Shown here one piece after another: positions 1 through 7,248 of a DNA stretch of 64,000 nt. Source of the stretch: Alphaproteobacteria bacterium (GTDB taxonomy: Bacteria > Myxococcota_A > UBA796 > CAJQPC01); the NCBI GenBank assembly GCA_020632795.1, contig JACKEV010000006.1, positions 616,501 through 680,500 of the forward strand, written 5' to 3'. Both the position numbers and the translations under genes were made by a program. Each line of letters begins with the position of its first letter. The first letter of the stretch is position 1. Below the pieces are notes generated by a model. It saw nothing but the letters and a program-made list of their open reading frames with translations, made no database searches and was not told the DNA's origin.

Positions 1-751
1 CCCGGCGCCAGGCGAGGGGGCTGAGCCCGGTGCGCGCCGCGAAGGAGCGGCTGAACGCGCCCTGGCTGGCAAACCCGCAGCCGTTGGCGACCTCTCCGAC
101 CGAGAGGCTCGGGTCCGCGAGCAGCTCGGTGGCCCGCAGCACCCGGGCCTGGGCGAGCCAGGCGCTGAACGGGACGCCCAGCTCTTCCCGACACCGCCGC
201 TGGAACGTGCGGTGGCTCCAGCCGGCGACCCGCGCGGCGTCCTCCAGGCCCACAGGGAAGGCCAGGCGTGCGAACACCCAGTCCAGCGCCTCCTGGAGGG
301 CAGGGGAGGCCGGCGCTGGCAGCCGCGAGCCGGGTGCCGGGGTGCGCCAGTCGTCCAGCAGACGTCGCAGGAGCCCATGCAGCGCCTGGGCGAGGGCAGG
401 ATCGGGCGGCGCCAGGCCCCAGGCACAGGATGTAGCCACCAGCTCCCGCAGCAGGGGCGGGGCGTCGAAGACGACCACCGCGGGGGCGTCATCGTCCTCC
501 TCCGGGGGGAAGTACACCGTGCGCAGCGCGGCCGGGCGTCCGGCGGTGACCTGATGGGAGAGCCCGCCGGGGATCCAGGCGGCCCGCAAGGGGGGGAGCA
601 GGGCGAGGTCCCGCGCGGTGCGAAGCCTCAGGCAGCCCGAGCGGGCGTAGAGGAGCTGGGGGCGGTCGTGGGCGTGCCAGGGGGTCTCCATCACGGGGTA
701 GTCCTCGGCCAGCCCGAACGCCCGGTCGCCCGCGTCGCGCGGATCGATCAT
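1..751 (-). CDS. AraC-family transcriptional regulator, NimR-like (partial)
   Basis: The minus-strand frame opens at ATG 751 and stays open to the window edge for about 250 codons, so the C-terminus is missing. The N-terminal part is cupin-like: the H-x-H-x-R-x-Q-L-L-Y-A segment near residue 26 and W-I-P-G-G-L-S-H-Q near residue 67 resemble the sensory domain of NimR (YeaM) regulators. The C-terminal part is a double helix-turn-helix with S-H-R-T-F-Q-R-R in the first motif and G-F-A-S-Q-G-A-F-S-R-S-F in the second, typical of AraC/XylS proteins. Its ATG overlaps the TGA of the MATE transporter gene, so the two are translationally coupled. In E. coli NimR controls an efflux gene, so it may regulate its partner; that is an inference. 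Confidence 0.85.
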   Translation of the reverse strand, partial: MIDPRDAGDRAFGLAEDYPVMETPWHAHDRPQLLYARSGCLRLRTARDLALLPPLRAAWIPGGLSHQVTAGRPAALRTVYFPPEEDDDAPAVVVFDAPPLLRELVATSCAWGLAPPDPALAQALHGLLRRLLDDWRTPAPGSRLPAPASPALQEALDWVFARLAFPVGLEDAARVAGWSHRTFQRRCREELGVPFSAWLAQARVLRATELLADPSLSVGEVANGCGFASQGAFSRSFAARTGLSPLAWRR

Positions 752-2085
752 ACGTCGATCTCGTACCACCGCCCCCAGTGCCAGATCCCGGCGAAGATGA
801 GCGCCTGGACGCCGCGGTAGGCCGCCTGGGCCACGAAGATGCCCAGCAGTCCGTAGCCCAGGACCGGGCCGATGAGGTAGGCCGCCGGCAGGAACAGGAA
901 CCACTGCATGCCGACCGAGACGAGCATCACCTTGCGGGTGTCGCCTGCGCCCAGCAGCGCATTGAGGAGCACCATGCCCACCGTATCGACCGCCATGAAG
1001 GCCGCCAGGATCCGCAGCGGCGCCGAGGCGAGGGCCAGGGTCTCGGGGTCGTGCAGGAACCCCATGAGGATCAGCTCCGGCGCGAAGAGGCCGGGCAGCG
1101 CGATGACGCCGACGATCAGCGCGGCCAGGCGCACGACCTCCCAGCCCCATCGCCGCGCGTCGGCGGTGTCACCGCGCCCCAGCGCCTGACCGACCAGCGA
1201 CGCGGCGGCCAGCCCGAAGGCGATGCCCGGCAGGATCGCCACCAGCAGGAGCTGAATCAAGATGTTGGCGGCGGCCACCTCGGCGGTGCCCACCAGGGCC
1301 ACGATGCGGAAGAGCGCGGTCATGCCCGCCGCGAAGAAGAACTGCTGCAGGCCTGAGGGCACCGCGAGCCGGAGCATGGTGCGGATGGTCCCGGCGTCCG
1401 GCAGCCCGCGCAGGAAGCCCGCGCCCCGTGCGTACCGCAGGCCCATGTAGACGTAGTAGATCATCCCCACCCAGGTGGACGCCGCGGTGGCCATGCCCGC
1501 GCCCACCGCGCCGTAGGCTGGCATGCCCAGCTTCCCGAAGATCAACACCCAGTTGAGGAAGATGTTCACCGCGTGCATCAACACGAGGGTCCGCATGTAC
1601 AGCCGGGAGAGGTTGACCCCGTTCCAGTAGCCGCGGAACGCGAAGTTCATCCCCACGGCGGTGAGGCCGATCAGCCGCGCCTGGAAGTAGGGCGTGCCGA
1701 TCTCGATGACCTCGGGATCGTCGATGAGGAGGGGGTACAGATCCGGGGCCGCGTGGAAGAGCAGCACCGTCAGCGGAAGGCCCAGGCCGAGCGCCAGGAT
1801 GAGGCCGCCGTTGAGGGGGATGGCGGTCTGGTCCTCCCGGCCCTCCCCCAGCCGCCGCGCCGACATGGCCTGCACGCCCGAGGAGAGGCCGGTGATGAAG
1901 GCCATCGACATGAAGAAGGCGAAGCTGCCCAGGCCGGTGGCCGCCAGCGCAGCGTCCCCGAGCACGCCGACCATGGCGGCGTCCACCAGGTTGAGCACGT
2001 TCTGGGAGACCATGCCGCCGACGATGGGCAGCGCCAGCGTGAGGATGCGCCGCTTGCGGTCGTCGAGCAGCGCGACGAGGGGCAC
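748..2085 (-). CDS. MATE-family multidrug/Na+ efflux transporter
   Basis: About 445 residues, the usual MATE length, with a dozen hydrophobic segments arranged as two similar halves. The opening segment L-A-L-P-I-V-G-G-M-V-S-Q-N and N-L-V-D-A-A-M-V-G are characteristic of the family, which exports cationic drugs in exchange for Na+ or H+ at the inner membrane. I place the start at GTG 2085, 5 bases after the TAG of the TPR/zincin gene. The longer frame up to 2151 would overlap that gene and adds a Trp/Lys-rich leader unlike MATE proteins. It lies between the zincin gene and an AraC regulator with overlapping or nearly touching ends, so it is probably co-transcribed with the chaperone-like genes upstream. 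Confidence 0.88.
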   Translation of the reverse strand: MPLVALLDDRKRRILTLALPIVGGMVSQNVLNLVDAAMVGVLGDAALAATGLGSFAFFMSMAFITGLSSGVQAMSARRLGEGREDQTAIPLNGGLILALGLGLPLTVLLFHAAPDLYPLLIDDPEVIEIGTPYFQARLIGLTAVGMNFAFRGYWNGVNLSRLYMRTLVLMHAVNIFLNWVLIFGKLGMPAYGAVGAGMATAASTWVGMIYYVYMGLRYARGAGFLRGLPDAGTIRTMLRLAVPSGLQQFFFAAGMTALFRIVALVGTAEVAAANILIQLLLVAILPGIAFGLAAASLVGQALGRGDTADARRWGWEVVRLAALIVGVIALPGLFAPELILMGFLHDPETLALASAPLRILAAFMAVDTVGMVLLNALLGAGDTRKVMLVSVGMQWFLFLPAAYLIGPVLGYGLLGIFVAQAAYRGVQALIFAGIWHWGRWYEIDV

Positions 2086-2089
2086 CGGG

Positions 2090-2914
2090 CTAGTCCAGTC
2101 CGCGCTCTTCCAGGTCGTCTTCGTCCAACCCCAGGAAGTGTCCGACCTCATGGAAGAGGGTGATGCGCAGCTCCTCGATGAGCTGGTGGCGGTTCTGGGC
2201 CATGCGCTCGAGGTTGCGCCTGAAGAGGACGATGGCGGAGGGCAGGATGCTCCAAGGGTCGTGCAGGGACCGCTCCATCAGGGAGTGCCCGGAGAAGTAG
2301 CCCAGGATCTGGGTCGGCCCGGCCGGTGGGTCGTACTGACGCAGCAGCTCCTCCGAGGGGACCTCCTCCAGGATGATGGGGACGTTGGCCAGATACTCGC
2401 GCAGCGTGGGGTGGAGCAGCTCCAGGCACTCGGTGACGACGTCGTCCACAGCCACGTCGGTGAGGGGGATGGGGAGGGGGTAGCCCTCCGGGTCCGAGCG
2501 CCAGGCGCGCAGGAAGTCGCGCTGGGCGCCCGCGAAGTCTCCGCGCCGCTCACGCAGGACCCCGCGCACGAAAGCGCCGTCGGGGTGCATGGGATCCTCG
2601 CGCAGGCAGCGATTGCAGGCCTTCCGGGCCTCATCCCAGCGGAGCTGCTCCACCAGGGTGTGGGAGAGGGCCCCCCAGGCGTCGCTGTGGTCCGGGGCGT
2701 TCAGGACCACGAATCGGTAGAGGCCCTCGGCCTCCTCGAAGCGCTCCTGGTCACGCAGGGACTCGCCCAGCAGGAAGTGGGCCTGCACGCTGCGGGGGGC
2801 GTCGCCGAGGGCCTCGCGGCAAAGCGACTCGGCCTCGGCGGCCCGACCTTCGTGGAGGGCGCCCTCGGCTTCGTCCAGCAAGCGGGTGACGCGGTCCGAG
2901 CCTTGACCCATCAT
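2090..2914 (-). CDS. TPR protein with C-terminal zincin (PF06262-type) metallopeptidase domain
   Basis: 274 residues. Residues 1-150 are helical repeats of TPR type (A-E-S-L-C-R-E-A-L-G-D-A-P near 28; later A-R-K-A-C-N-R-C-L). Residues about 165-274 match the minimal metallopeptidase family PF06262: I-I-L-E-E-V-P, an L-P-S-A-I-V-L-F-R strand, and the zinc motif H-E-V-G-H with a following G-L-D at residues 255-264. The protein ends ten residues later. No signal peptide is seen, so it is cytosolic. Its first ATG overlaps the TGA of the J-like gene (ATG at 2914 or 2911), which indicates coupling. The substrate is unknown. The pairing of TPRs with this short zincin suggests a partner-directed protease, but the activity of the family is poorly known. 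Confidence 0.8.
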   Translation of the reverse strand: MMGQGSDRVTRLLDEAEGALHEGRAAEAESLCREALGDAPRSVQAHFLLGESLRDQERFEEAEGLYRFVVLNAPDHSDAWGALSHTLVEQLRWDEARKACNRCLREDPMHPDGAFVRGVLRERRGDFAGAQRDFLRAWRSDPEGYPLPIPLTDVAVDDVVTECLELLHPTLREYLANVPIILEEVPSEELLRQYDPPAGPTQILGYFSGHSLMERSLHDPWSILPSAIVLFRRNLERMAQNRHQLIEELRITLFHEVGHFLGLDEDDLEERGLD

Positions 2915-4875
2915 CCGCTGCCCGACGTCACGGTCGTCTTGAACGCGTGCCCGCGGACCACGCCGTAGTCCCCGCCCTCGACCGTCGGGAACTTCACCGC
3001 CCGAAGCTGCCGCTTGACACAGGTCATGGCGCTTTCGTTGTCGAAGTTCTTGTCCTTCACGTCGATGAAGATCAGCCCACCGACGGAGTTGAAGTAGACG
3101 TCGACGGTGAGGTTGGCCTCCAGGCCGGGCTTGGAGCTGAGGTGGGTGCGCAGGCAGGACTCCACGCCCTCGGTGCGGGTGTCGAGCGCCGCCAGGACCA
3201 TCTCGTTGTTGACGTCACCGACCTTGAGGCGCGTCTCATCCGGCGGAGAGCTGAGGTTGTCGGCCAGCGGCAGGTAGACCTCGATCGGCTCGGGCTCGCT
3301 GCCCGGCATGACCGTGATCTCCTGGGTGTGGGTGCGGAAGCCGTCCAGCACGACGCTGAGGGTGAAGGGCTCGCCGACGGGGTAGCTTGTCACCTCGACG
3401 ACCTCGCCCTTGCCGACAGGGCTGCCGTTGATCCGCACGCTGTCGGAGGTCGGATCGTTGAGGATGTGCAGAGGGGGCACCGGCACCGGCTCGACCGGGT
3501 CGGTGGAGGAGCTGTCGAAGAGCCCCAAAGCGTTGGCCAGGACCGCTACAAGGATGAGGCCCAGCATCACTGCCCCGACGACGATCGGGACCGGCATCGA
3601 CGCGCGCTCGACGCGCATGGTGATGGCGCGGCGCTCGCCGTGGTCCGTCACCACCGTCACCAGCGCGACCCCCTTGCTGCGGGGCATGGCGCGGGGGTTG
3701 ATGACGACCTCGACCTCCTGCTGACGGGCGTCGGGATCCAGGCGGGAGCGGTTGACCTGGAGCCAGTCGCGGTCGGAGGTGACCCGCCCGGGCATCTTGC
3801 CCTGGCCGCTGTTCTTCACCACGATCTTGTGGGTGACCGGCTTGCGCTTGACCTTGATGACCACCAGCTCGGGGCTGGCGATGGACAGCCGCGGCACCTT
3901 GCGGCGGGCCTTGGTCGAGGTCCCGAGGCCGAGCGTGCTGCCGATGTTGTTGGGCGGCTTGGGCGGCGCTGGCGGGGGCGGCGGCCGCAGGGGCTGGGCC
4001 TGGTCAAGCTGGGGCTGCGGGGTGGGCTCGGGGGGGCGCAGCGGCGTCGGGGGACGCACCGGCGGCTGTGCGCCTGAGGTCACCGTGGGGTCATCAGGGC
4101 TGGGGGGAGGCGGCGCCGCGCCCTCCGGGGCGGGCAGGAAGCCGATCACCTCGGCCTCGGCGTCAACCGCGAAGCCCTTCTTGTAGGCGCGATAGCTGGC
4201 GTCGTACTGAGCCTTCTTGACCGGGTCCTTCAGGACCCGCCAGGCGCTGTCGAGCTGGGCGTAGATCTCCTCGACCTTGCTCTTGTCCTTGAGGTTGCGG
4301 GCCCAGCGGTACTTGGCGCGGTGGGACTGCTCGATCTCGTCCAGCGAAGCCTCGGGGGAGACGTCGAGCAGGGCGTAGTAGTCGGTGAAGGAGCTCGCGT
4401 CGCCGGTCGCGCCGGCGTGGTCGGGGTCGACCTCGCGGCGGGCGCCGGTCTCGCGGAGGAGCTCCTCCAGGCGCTCGGCGATCGCCTCGTCCGGGATGCC
4501 TTGGGAGGCGCCCTGCTTGTGGATGGCCTCCTCGGCCTTGCGGGTGAGCACGCCGGACATCAGCGCGCCCTCGATGAAGGTGCTCAGGACCTTGAGCTTC
4601 TCGGCCTGGCTGCGGTTCTCGATCTCGTGCAGGTACTCGTCCCGCTGATCGATCATCACCCGGCGGAGCAGGGCGTTGTGCTTGATCAGCCAGAGCGCCT
4701 CGTTCCGGAACTTGGGGTTGGCCTGCTGACCCTGGGCCCAACCGCGACGCTTCTTGATGGCCTGCTCGATGTTGTCATCGGACTCCGACGCATCGAGCTC
4801 GTAATACTCGAATAGGGAGGTTTTCCCGACCATGCCGAGAAAAGCATCGATCTGTTCGAGGTCGCGGCGTTCCAT
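2911..4875 (-). CDS. Membrane-anchored protein with two HPD-less J-like domains and an AgmX/PglI-type C-terminus
   Basis: 654 residues. Residues 20-85 (F-E-Y-Y-E-L-D ... I-D-Q-R-D-E-Y-L) and 163-232 (D-Y-Y-A-L-L-D-V-S-P-E-A-S ... K-A-Q-Y-D-A-S-Y) follow the J-domain pattern of helices, but neither has the His-Pro-Asp loop; the second has A-R-N-L-K-D there. Next come a Pro-rich stretch (250-310), a beta-sandwich-like segment (about 330-425), one membrane segment (428-450), a PEGA-like domain (about 468-525) and a C-terminal domain with two Cys (about 555-650) resembling the AgmX/PglI domain of myxobacterial envelope proteins. The N-terminus would be cytosolic and the C-terminus periplasmic. 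It follows two Hsp70 genes and a GrpE-like gene, so a co-chaperone adaptor role is likely, although canonical ATPase stimulation is not expected. Confidence 0.75.
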   Translation of the reverse strand: MERRDLEQIDAFLGMVGKTSLFEYYELDASESDDNIEQAIKKRRGWAQGQQANPKFRNEALWLIKHNALLRRVMIDQRDEYLHEIENRSQAEKLKVLSTFIEGALMSGVLTRKAEEAIHKQGASQGIPDEAIAERLEELLRETGARREVDPDHAGATGDASSFTDYYALLDVSPEASLDEIEQSHRAKYRWARNLKDKSKVEEIYAQLDSAWRVLKDPVKKAQYDASYRAYKKGFAVDAEAEVIGFLPAPEGAAPPPPSPDDPTVTSGAQPPVRPPTPLRPPEPTPQPQLDQAQPLRPPPPPAPPKPPNNIGSTLGLGTSTKARRKVPRLSIASPELVVIKVKRKPVTHKIVVKNSGQGKMPGRVTSDRDWLQVNRSRLDPDARQQEVEVVINPRAMPRSKGVALVTVVTDHGERRAITMRVERASMPVPIVVGAVMLGLILVAVLANALGLFDSSSTDPVEPVPVPPLHILNDPTSDSVRINGSPVGKGEVVEVTSYPVGEPFTLSVVLDGFRTHTQEITVMPGSEPEPIEVYLPLADNLSSPPDETRLKVGDVNNEMVLAALDTRTEGVESCLRTHLSSKPGLEANLTVDVYFNSVGGLIFIDVKDKNFDNESAMTCVKRQLRAVKFPTVEGGDYGVVRGHAFKTTVTSGSG

Positions 4876-4902
4876 CAGGATTCTGGCCTGTAGAGCCCGA
4901 CA

Positions 4903-4931
4903 TCAATACCGTCCCAGGACCCCAAGGTCAA
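4903..4931 (-). promoter_or_regulatory. Candidate sigma70 promoter for the J-like/zincin/MATE/AraC genes
   Basis: Read on the minus strand, TTGACC (4931-4926) and TATTGA (4908-4903) are separated by 17 bases. The start codon of the J-like gene lies 28 bases downstream of the -10 element. The element sits in the 150-base gap after the short Hsp70 gene, so this group may be transcribed separately as well as by read-through. Identified by eye only. Confidence 0.45.
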
Positions 4932-5025
4932 TCTCCCCACGCGATAATCGGGCTTGCAAAACATCTTCGGATTTCCAGGAGGGTCCCGGTCTGAGCACGC
5001 CACGGCGCCAACAGAGGCCATCCGG

Positions 5026-6663
5026 CTAGTTGATGGTGGCTCGGGCGACAGCCCGGCGGGCACGCTCGAGGCGGGTACGATCCAGGCTGCCCTTGAGGTT
5101 GAGCTTCGCACGGCGCACCGCGCGGGTCTCGACGTCGATGACGTCAACCTCCAGGAGCTGGTTCTGGGTGTATCGGTAGACGACGTCGATCGGCGTCCCT
5201 CGCACGCGAGGGGGCAGGTTGTCCAGCACGACCTCACCGATGACGGTCACCTCGGCGCGGGTGGCGCCGTCACCCTCGGTGATCTCGACCCGCACCGCGG
5301 TCATGTTGTCGTAGGCATAGGCGAAGCGGCCGCGCTTCTCGAAGGGCAGCGGGGTGGACTCGGGGATGAGGTTGACCACCCGCTCGTTGTTGTTGGCGTC
5401 CAACACCACGATGCCGAGGGCGTGGGTGGCCGCGTCGGTGACCTGGATCTCCTGGAGTCCGGCGTCCGGCCGTGCCGCGAGGTTGGTCTCCCGTCCGTCG
5501 TCGATGCCCTCGGTGCCGTCGTCCATCGGCGCGTCGTCGCCCGGGCCAGGGCGGGCGAACTTGCGTCGGTGGACCTGGAGCGCCGGGTGGTGGGGCTGGT
5601 GGCGGAACACCCCGGCCAGCGCGGCGCCCAGCGCGACGCCTTCATCCGGGTTGATGCCCTTGGAAACAGGCTTTCTGGAGAGCGACGTCAGCATGTTCCG
5701 GATCATCGGCATGCGCGTCGAGCCACCGACCAGCAGCACCTCGTCGAGGTCGGGCCAGTCCATCTGGGCCTTCTCGAGCACCAGCCCGCAGGTGTCCGCG
5801 CACTGCTCGACCAGATCGCGGCAGAGGTCGTTGAATTCCTCTCGGGTGACCGACACCACCATGCGGTGGCCCCGGAAGTTCACCGGGATGACGGCCCGTG
5901 GCTTGTTGGAGAGCGAGATCTTCGCGTGGAGGCAGCGCTCGTACAGCTCCTGGTAGGGGAGCGGATCATCGCGCGGATCGAGGCCGAACTTGTCCCGGAA
6001 CTGCTCGGCCACGAAGGTGAGCAGCCGGTCGTCCCAGTCCTTGCCGCCCAGCTCGGCGTTGCCGTCCGAGGCCAGGGTCCGCAGGGTGGTGCCCCGGATC
6101 TCCATGACCGTGACGTCGAAGGTGCCGCCGCCCAGGTCGAAGACCAGGAGCTTGCGGTTGCCGCCGAGGTGGTCGATGCCGAGCGCGATGGCCGCCGCGG
6201 TGGGCTCGTTGATGATCGAGAGCACGTTGAAGCCCGCGATCTCGCCGGCCTCTGCGGTGGCCCCGCGCTGGGCCGAGTTGAAGTAGGCCGGCACGGTGAT
6301 GACCGCGTCGGAGACCTCGCGACCCAGGGCCTCCTCGGCGTCGGCCTTGAGCTTGCGGAGGATGAACGCCGACAGCTCCTGGGGGGTGTAGGACTGGCCG
6401 AAGAAGTCCAGGACGAAGTCGGTGTCCCCCATGGAGCGCTTGATGAAGCGCACCACGTTGGCGGGGTCGACCACGACCATCTTGACGGCCTCTTCGCCCA
6501 CCACGCAGGCGTTGCGGTCGTAGAAGTGGATGACCGAGGGGGTGGTGGGGTGACCGTCGGCGTTGGGGATGATGATCGGCTTGCCGAACTTGTCGACATA
6601 GGACATCGCCGAGAACGTCGTTCCCAGATCGATACCGAGGATGATGTCCGACTTACCTGCCAT
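5026..6663 (-). CDS. Short Hsp70 (DnaK-family) chaperone
   Basis: 545 residues, shorter than a full DnaK (about 640). The nucleotide-binding domain (about 1-370) is intact: G-I-D-L-G-T-T-F-S-A near 10, D-L-G-G-G-T-F-D-V-T, and V-G-G-S-T-R-M-P. After an acidic, Pro/His-rich linker (about 370-420) there is a beta-type substrate-binding region ending in V-V-Y-R-Y-T-Q-N-Q-L-L-E-V. The helical lid is reduced to about 25 residues, so client trapping is probably weak or different. The interdomain linker does not show the usual V-L-L-L-D-V motif. It follows the GrpE-like gene by 54 bases and belongs with the Hsp70-VWA gene upstream. It is not the housekeeping DnaK, and the genome should have another copy elsewhere. 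Confidence 0.88.
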   Translation of the reverse strand: MAGKSDIILGIDLGTTFSAMSYVDKFGKPIIIPNADGHPTTPSVIHFYDRNACVVGEEAVKMVVVDPANVVRFIKRSMGDTDFVLDFFGQSYTPQELSAFILRKLKADAEEALGREVSDAVITVPAYFNSAQRGATAEAGEIAGFNVLSIINEPTAAAIALGIDHLGGNRKLLVFDLGGGTFDVTVMEIRGTTLRTLASDGNAELGGKDWDDRLLTFVAEQFRDKFGLDPRDDPLPYQELYERCLHAKISLSNKPRAVIPVNFRGHRMVVSVTREEFNDLCRDLVEQCADTCGLVLEKAQMDWPDLDEVLLVGGSTRMPMIRNMLTSLSRKPVSKGINPDEGVALGAALAGVFRHQPHHPALQVHRRKFARPGPGDDAPMDDGTEGIDDGRETNLAARPDAGLQEIQVTDAATHALGIVVLDANNNERVVNLIPESTPLPFEKRGRFAYAYDNMTAVRVEITEGDGATRAEVTVIGEVVLDNLPPRVRGTPIDVVYRYTQNQLLEVDVIDVETRAVRRAKLNLKGSLDRTRLERARRAVARATIN

Positions 6664-6717
6664 TCCCTGTGTCCGCAGTCCGGCCGCCGGAGCGCGGCCG
6701 AGGGGCTGTCTAGCCTA

Positions 6718-7239
6718 TCAGGATTGATCCCCGAGCTTGCTCATGTCGCGGTAGATGACCACCTCTTCCGACCTGAGCACCCGGTCGCCGCGGGTGAAGC
6801 CGCGCTTGAGCACCTGAGCGACCTCCTGGTCGACGGCGTCCTCAGGCGCGGGCTGTACCTTCACAGCCTTCTGCGTCTTGGGATCGAAGTACTGGTTGCT
6901 CTCCATCGGGAGCACGTCCCGTCGATAGAGCACCTCGAGGAACTCGTCGATGAGGTACTGGAAGGAGTCCGCCACGACCTCCATGGACATCTCGTTGCTC
7001 ATCAGCGAGTTCTGGAACCAGTTGAGCGAGTCGTAGAAGAGCAGCAGATCGAGGAGCAGGGGCTTCTCGGCCTGGTAGATGAAGTCCTCTTTGTACTGGC
7101 GGAGCTCTTCGTAGAGCGTGTCAAAGGCCTGAGCCTGGGTCTGCTCGGCGATGCTCCGCTCAGTGAGGACCTGTCGGATCTCATCGAGGCCGCGGAGCAA
7201 GGCCTCGGCGTTCTCTTGATCAAGCTGCCGATCAGCCAC
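6718..7239 (-). CDS. GrpE-like nucleotide-exchange factor
   Basis: 173 residues. A long helical N-terminal half (E-A-L-L-R-G-L-D-E-I, then L-R-Q-Y-K-E-D-F-I-Y-Q-A-E-K-P) leads to L-L-L-D-L-L-L-F-Y-D-S-L-N, the position of the GrpE core helices. The C-terminal part V-A-Q-V-L-K-R-G-F-T-R-G-D-R-V-L-R-S-E-E-V-V matches the GrpE beta domain, where G-Y-x-x-x-x-R-v-l-R-P-A-x-V-x-V is usual. GrpE dimers open the Hsp70 nucleotide cleft and release ADP. It lies 9 bases after the Hsp70-VWA gene and before the short Hsp70, so it probably serves these two paralogues. Divergence from standard GrpE is high, which would suit a dedicated exchange factor. Confidence 0.75.
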   Translation of the reverse strand: MADRQLDQENAEALLRGLDEIRQVLTERSIAEQTQAQAFDTLYEELRQYKEDFIYQAEKPLLLDLLLFYDSLNWFQNSLMSNEMSMEVVADSFQYLIDEFLEVLYRRDVLPMESNQYFDPKTQKAVKVQPAPEDAVDQEVAQVLKRGFTRGDRVLRSEEVVIYRDMSKLGDQS

Positions 7240-7248
7240 ATCTGCTCC

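Noticed and set aside
2086..2151. Longer N-terminus for the MATE transporter
   Set aside because: It would overlap the zincin gene by 62 bases, and the added residues are unlike MATE leaders; GTG 2085 fits the operon spacing.
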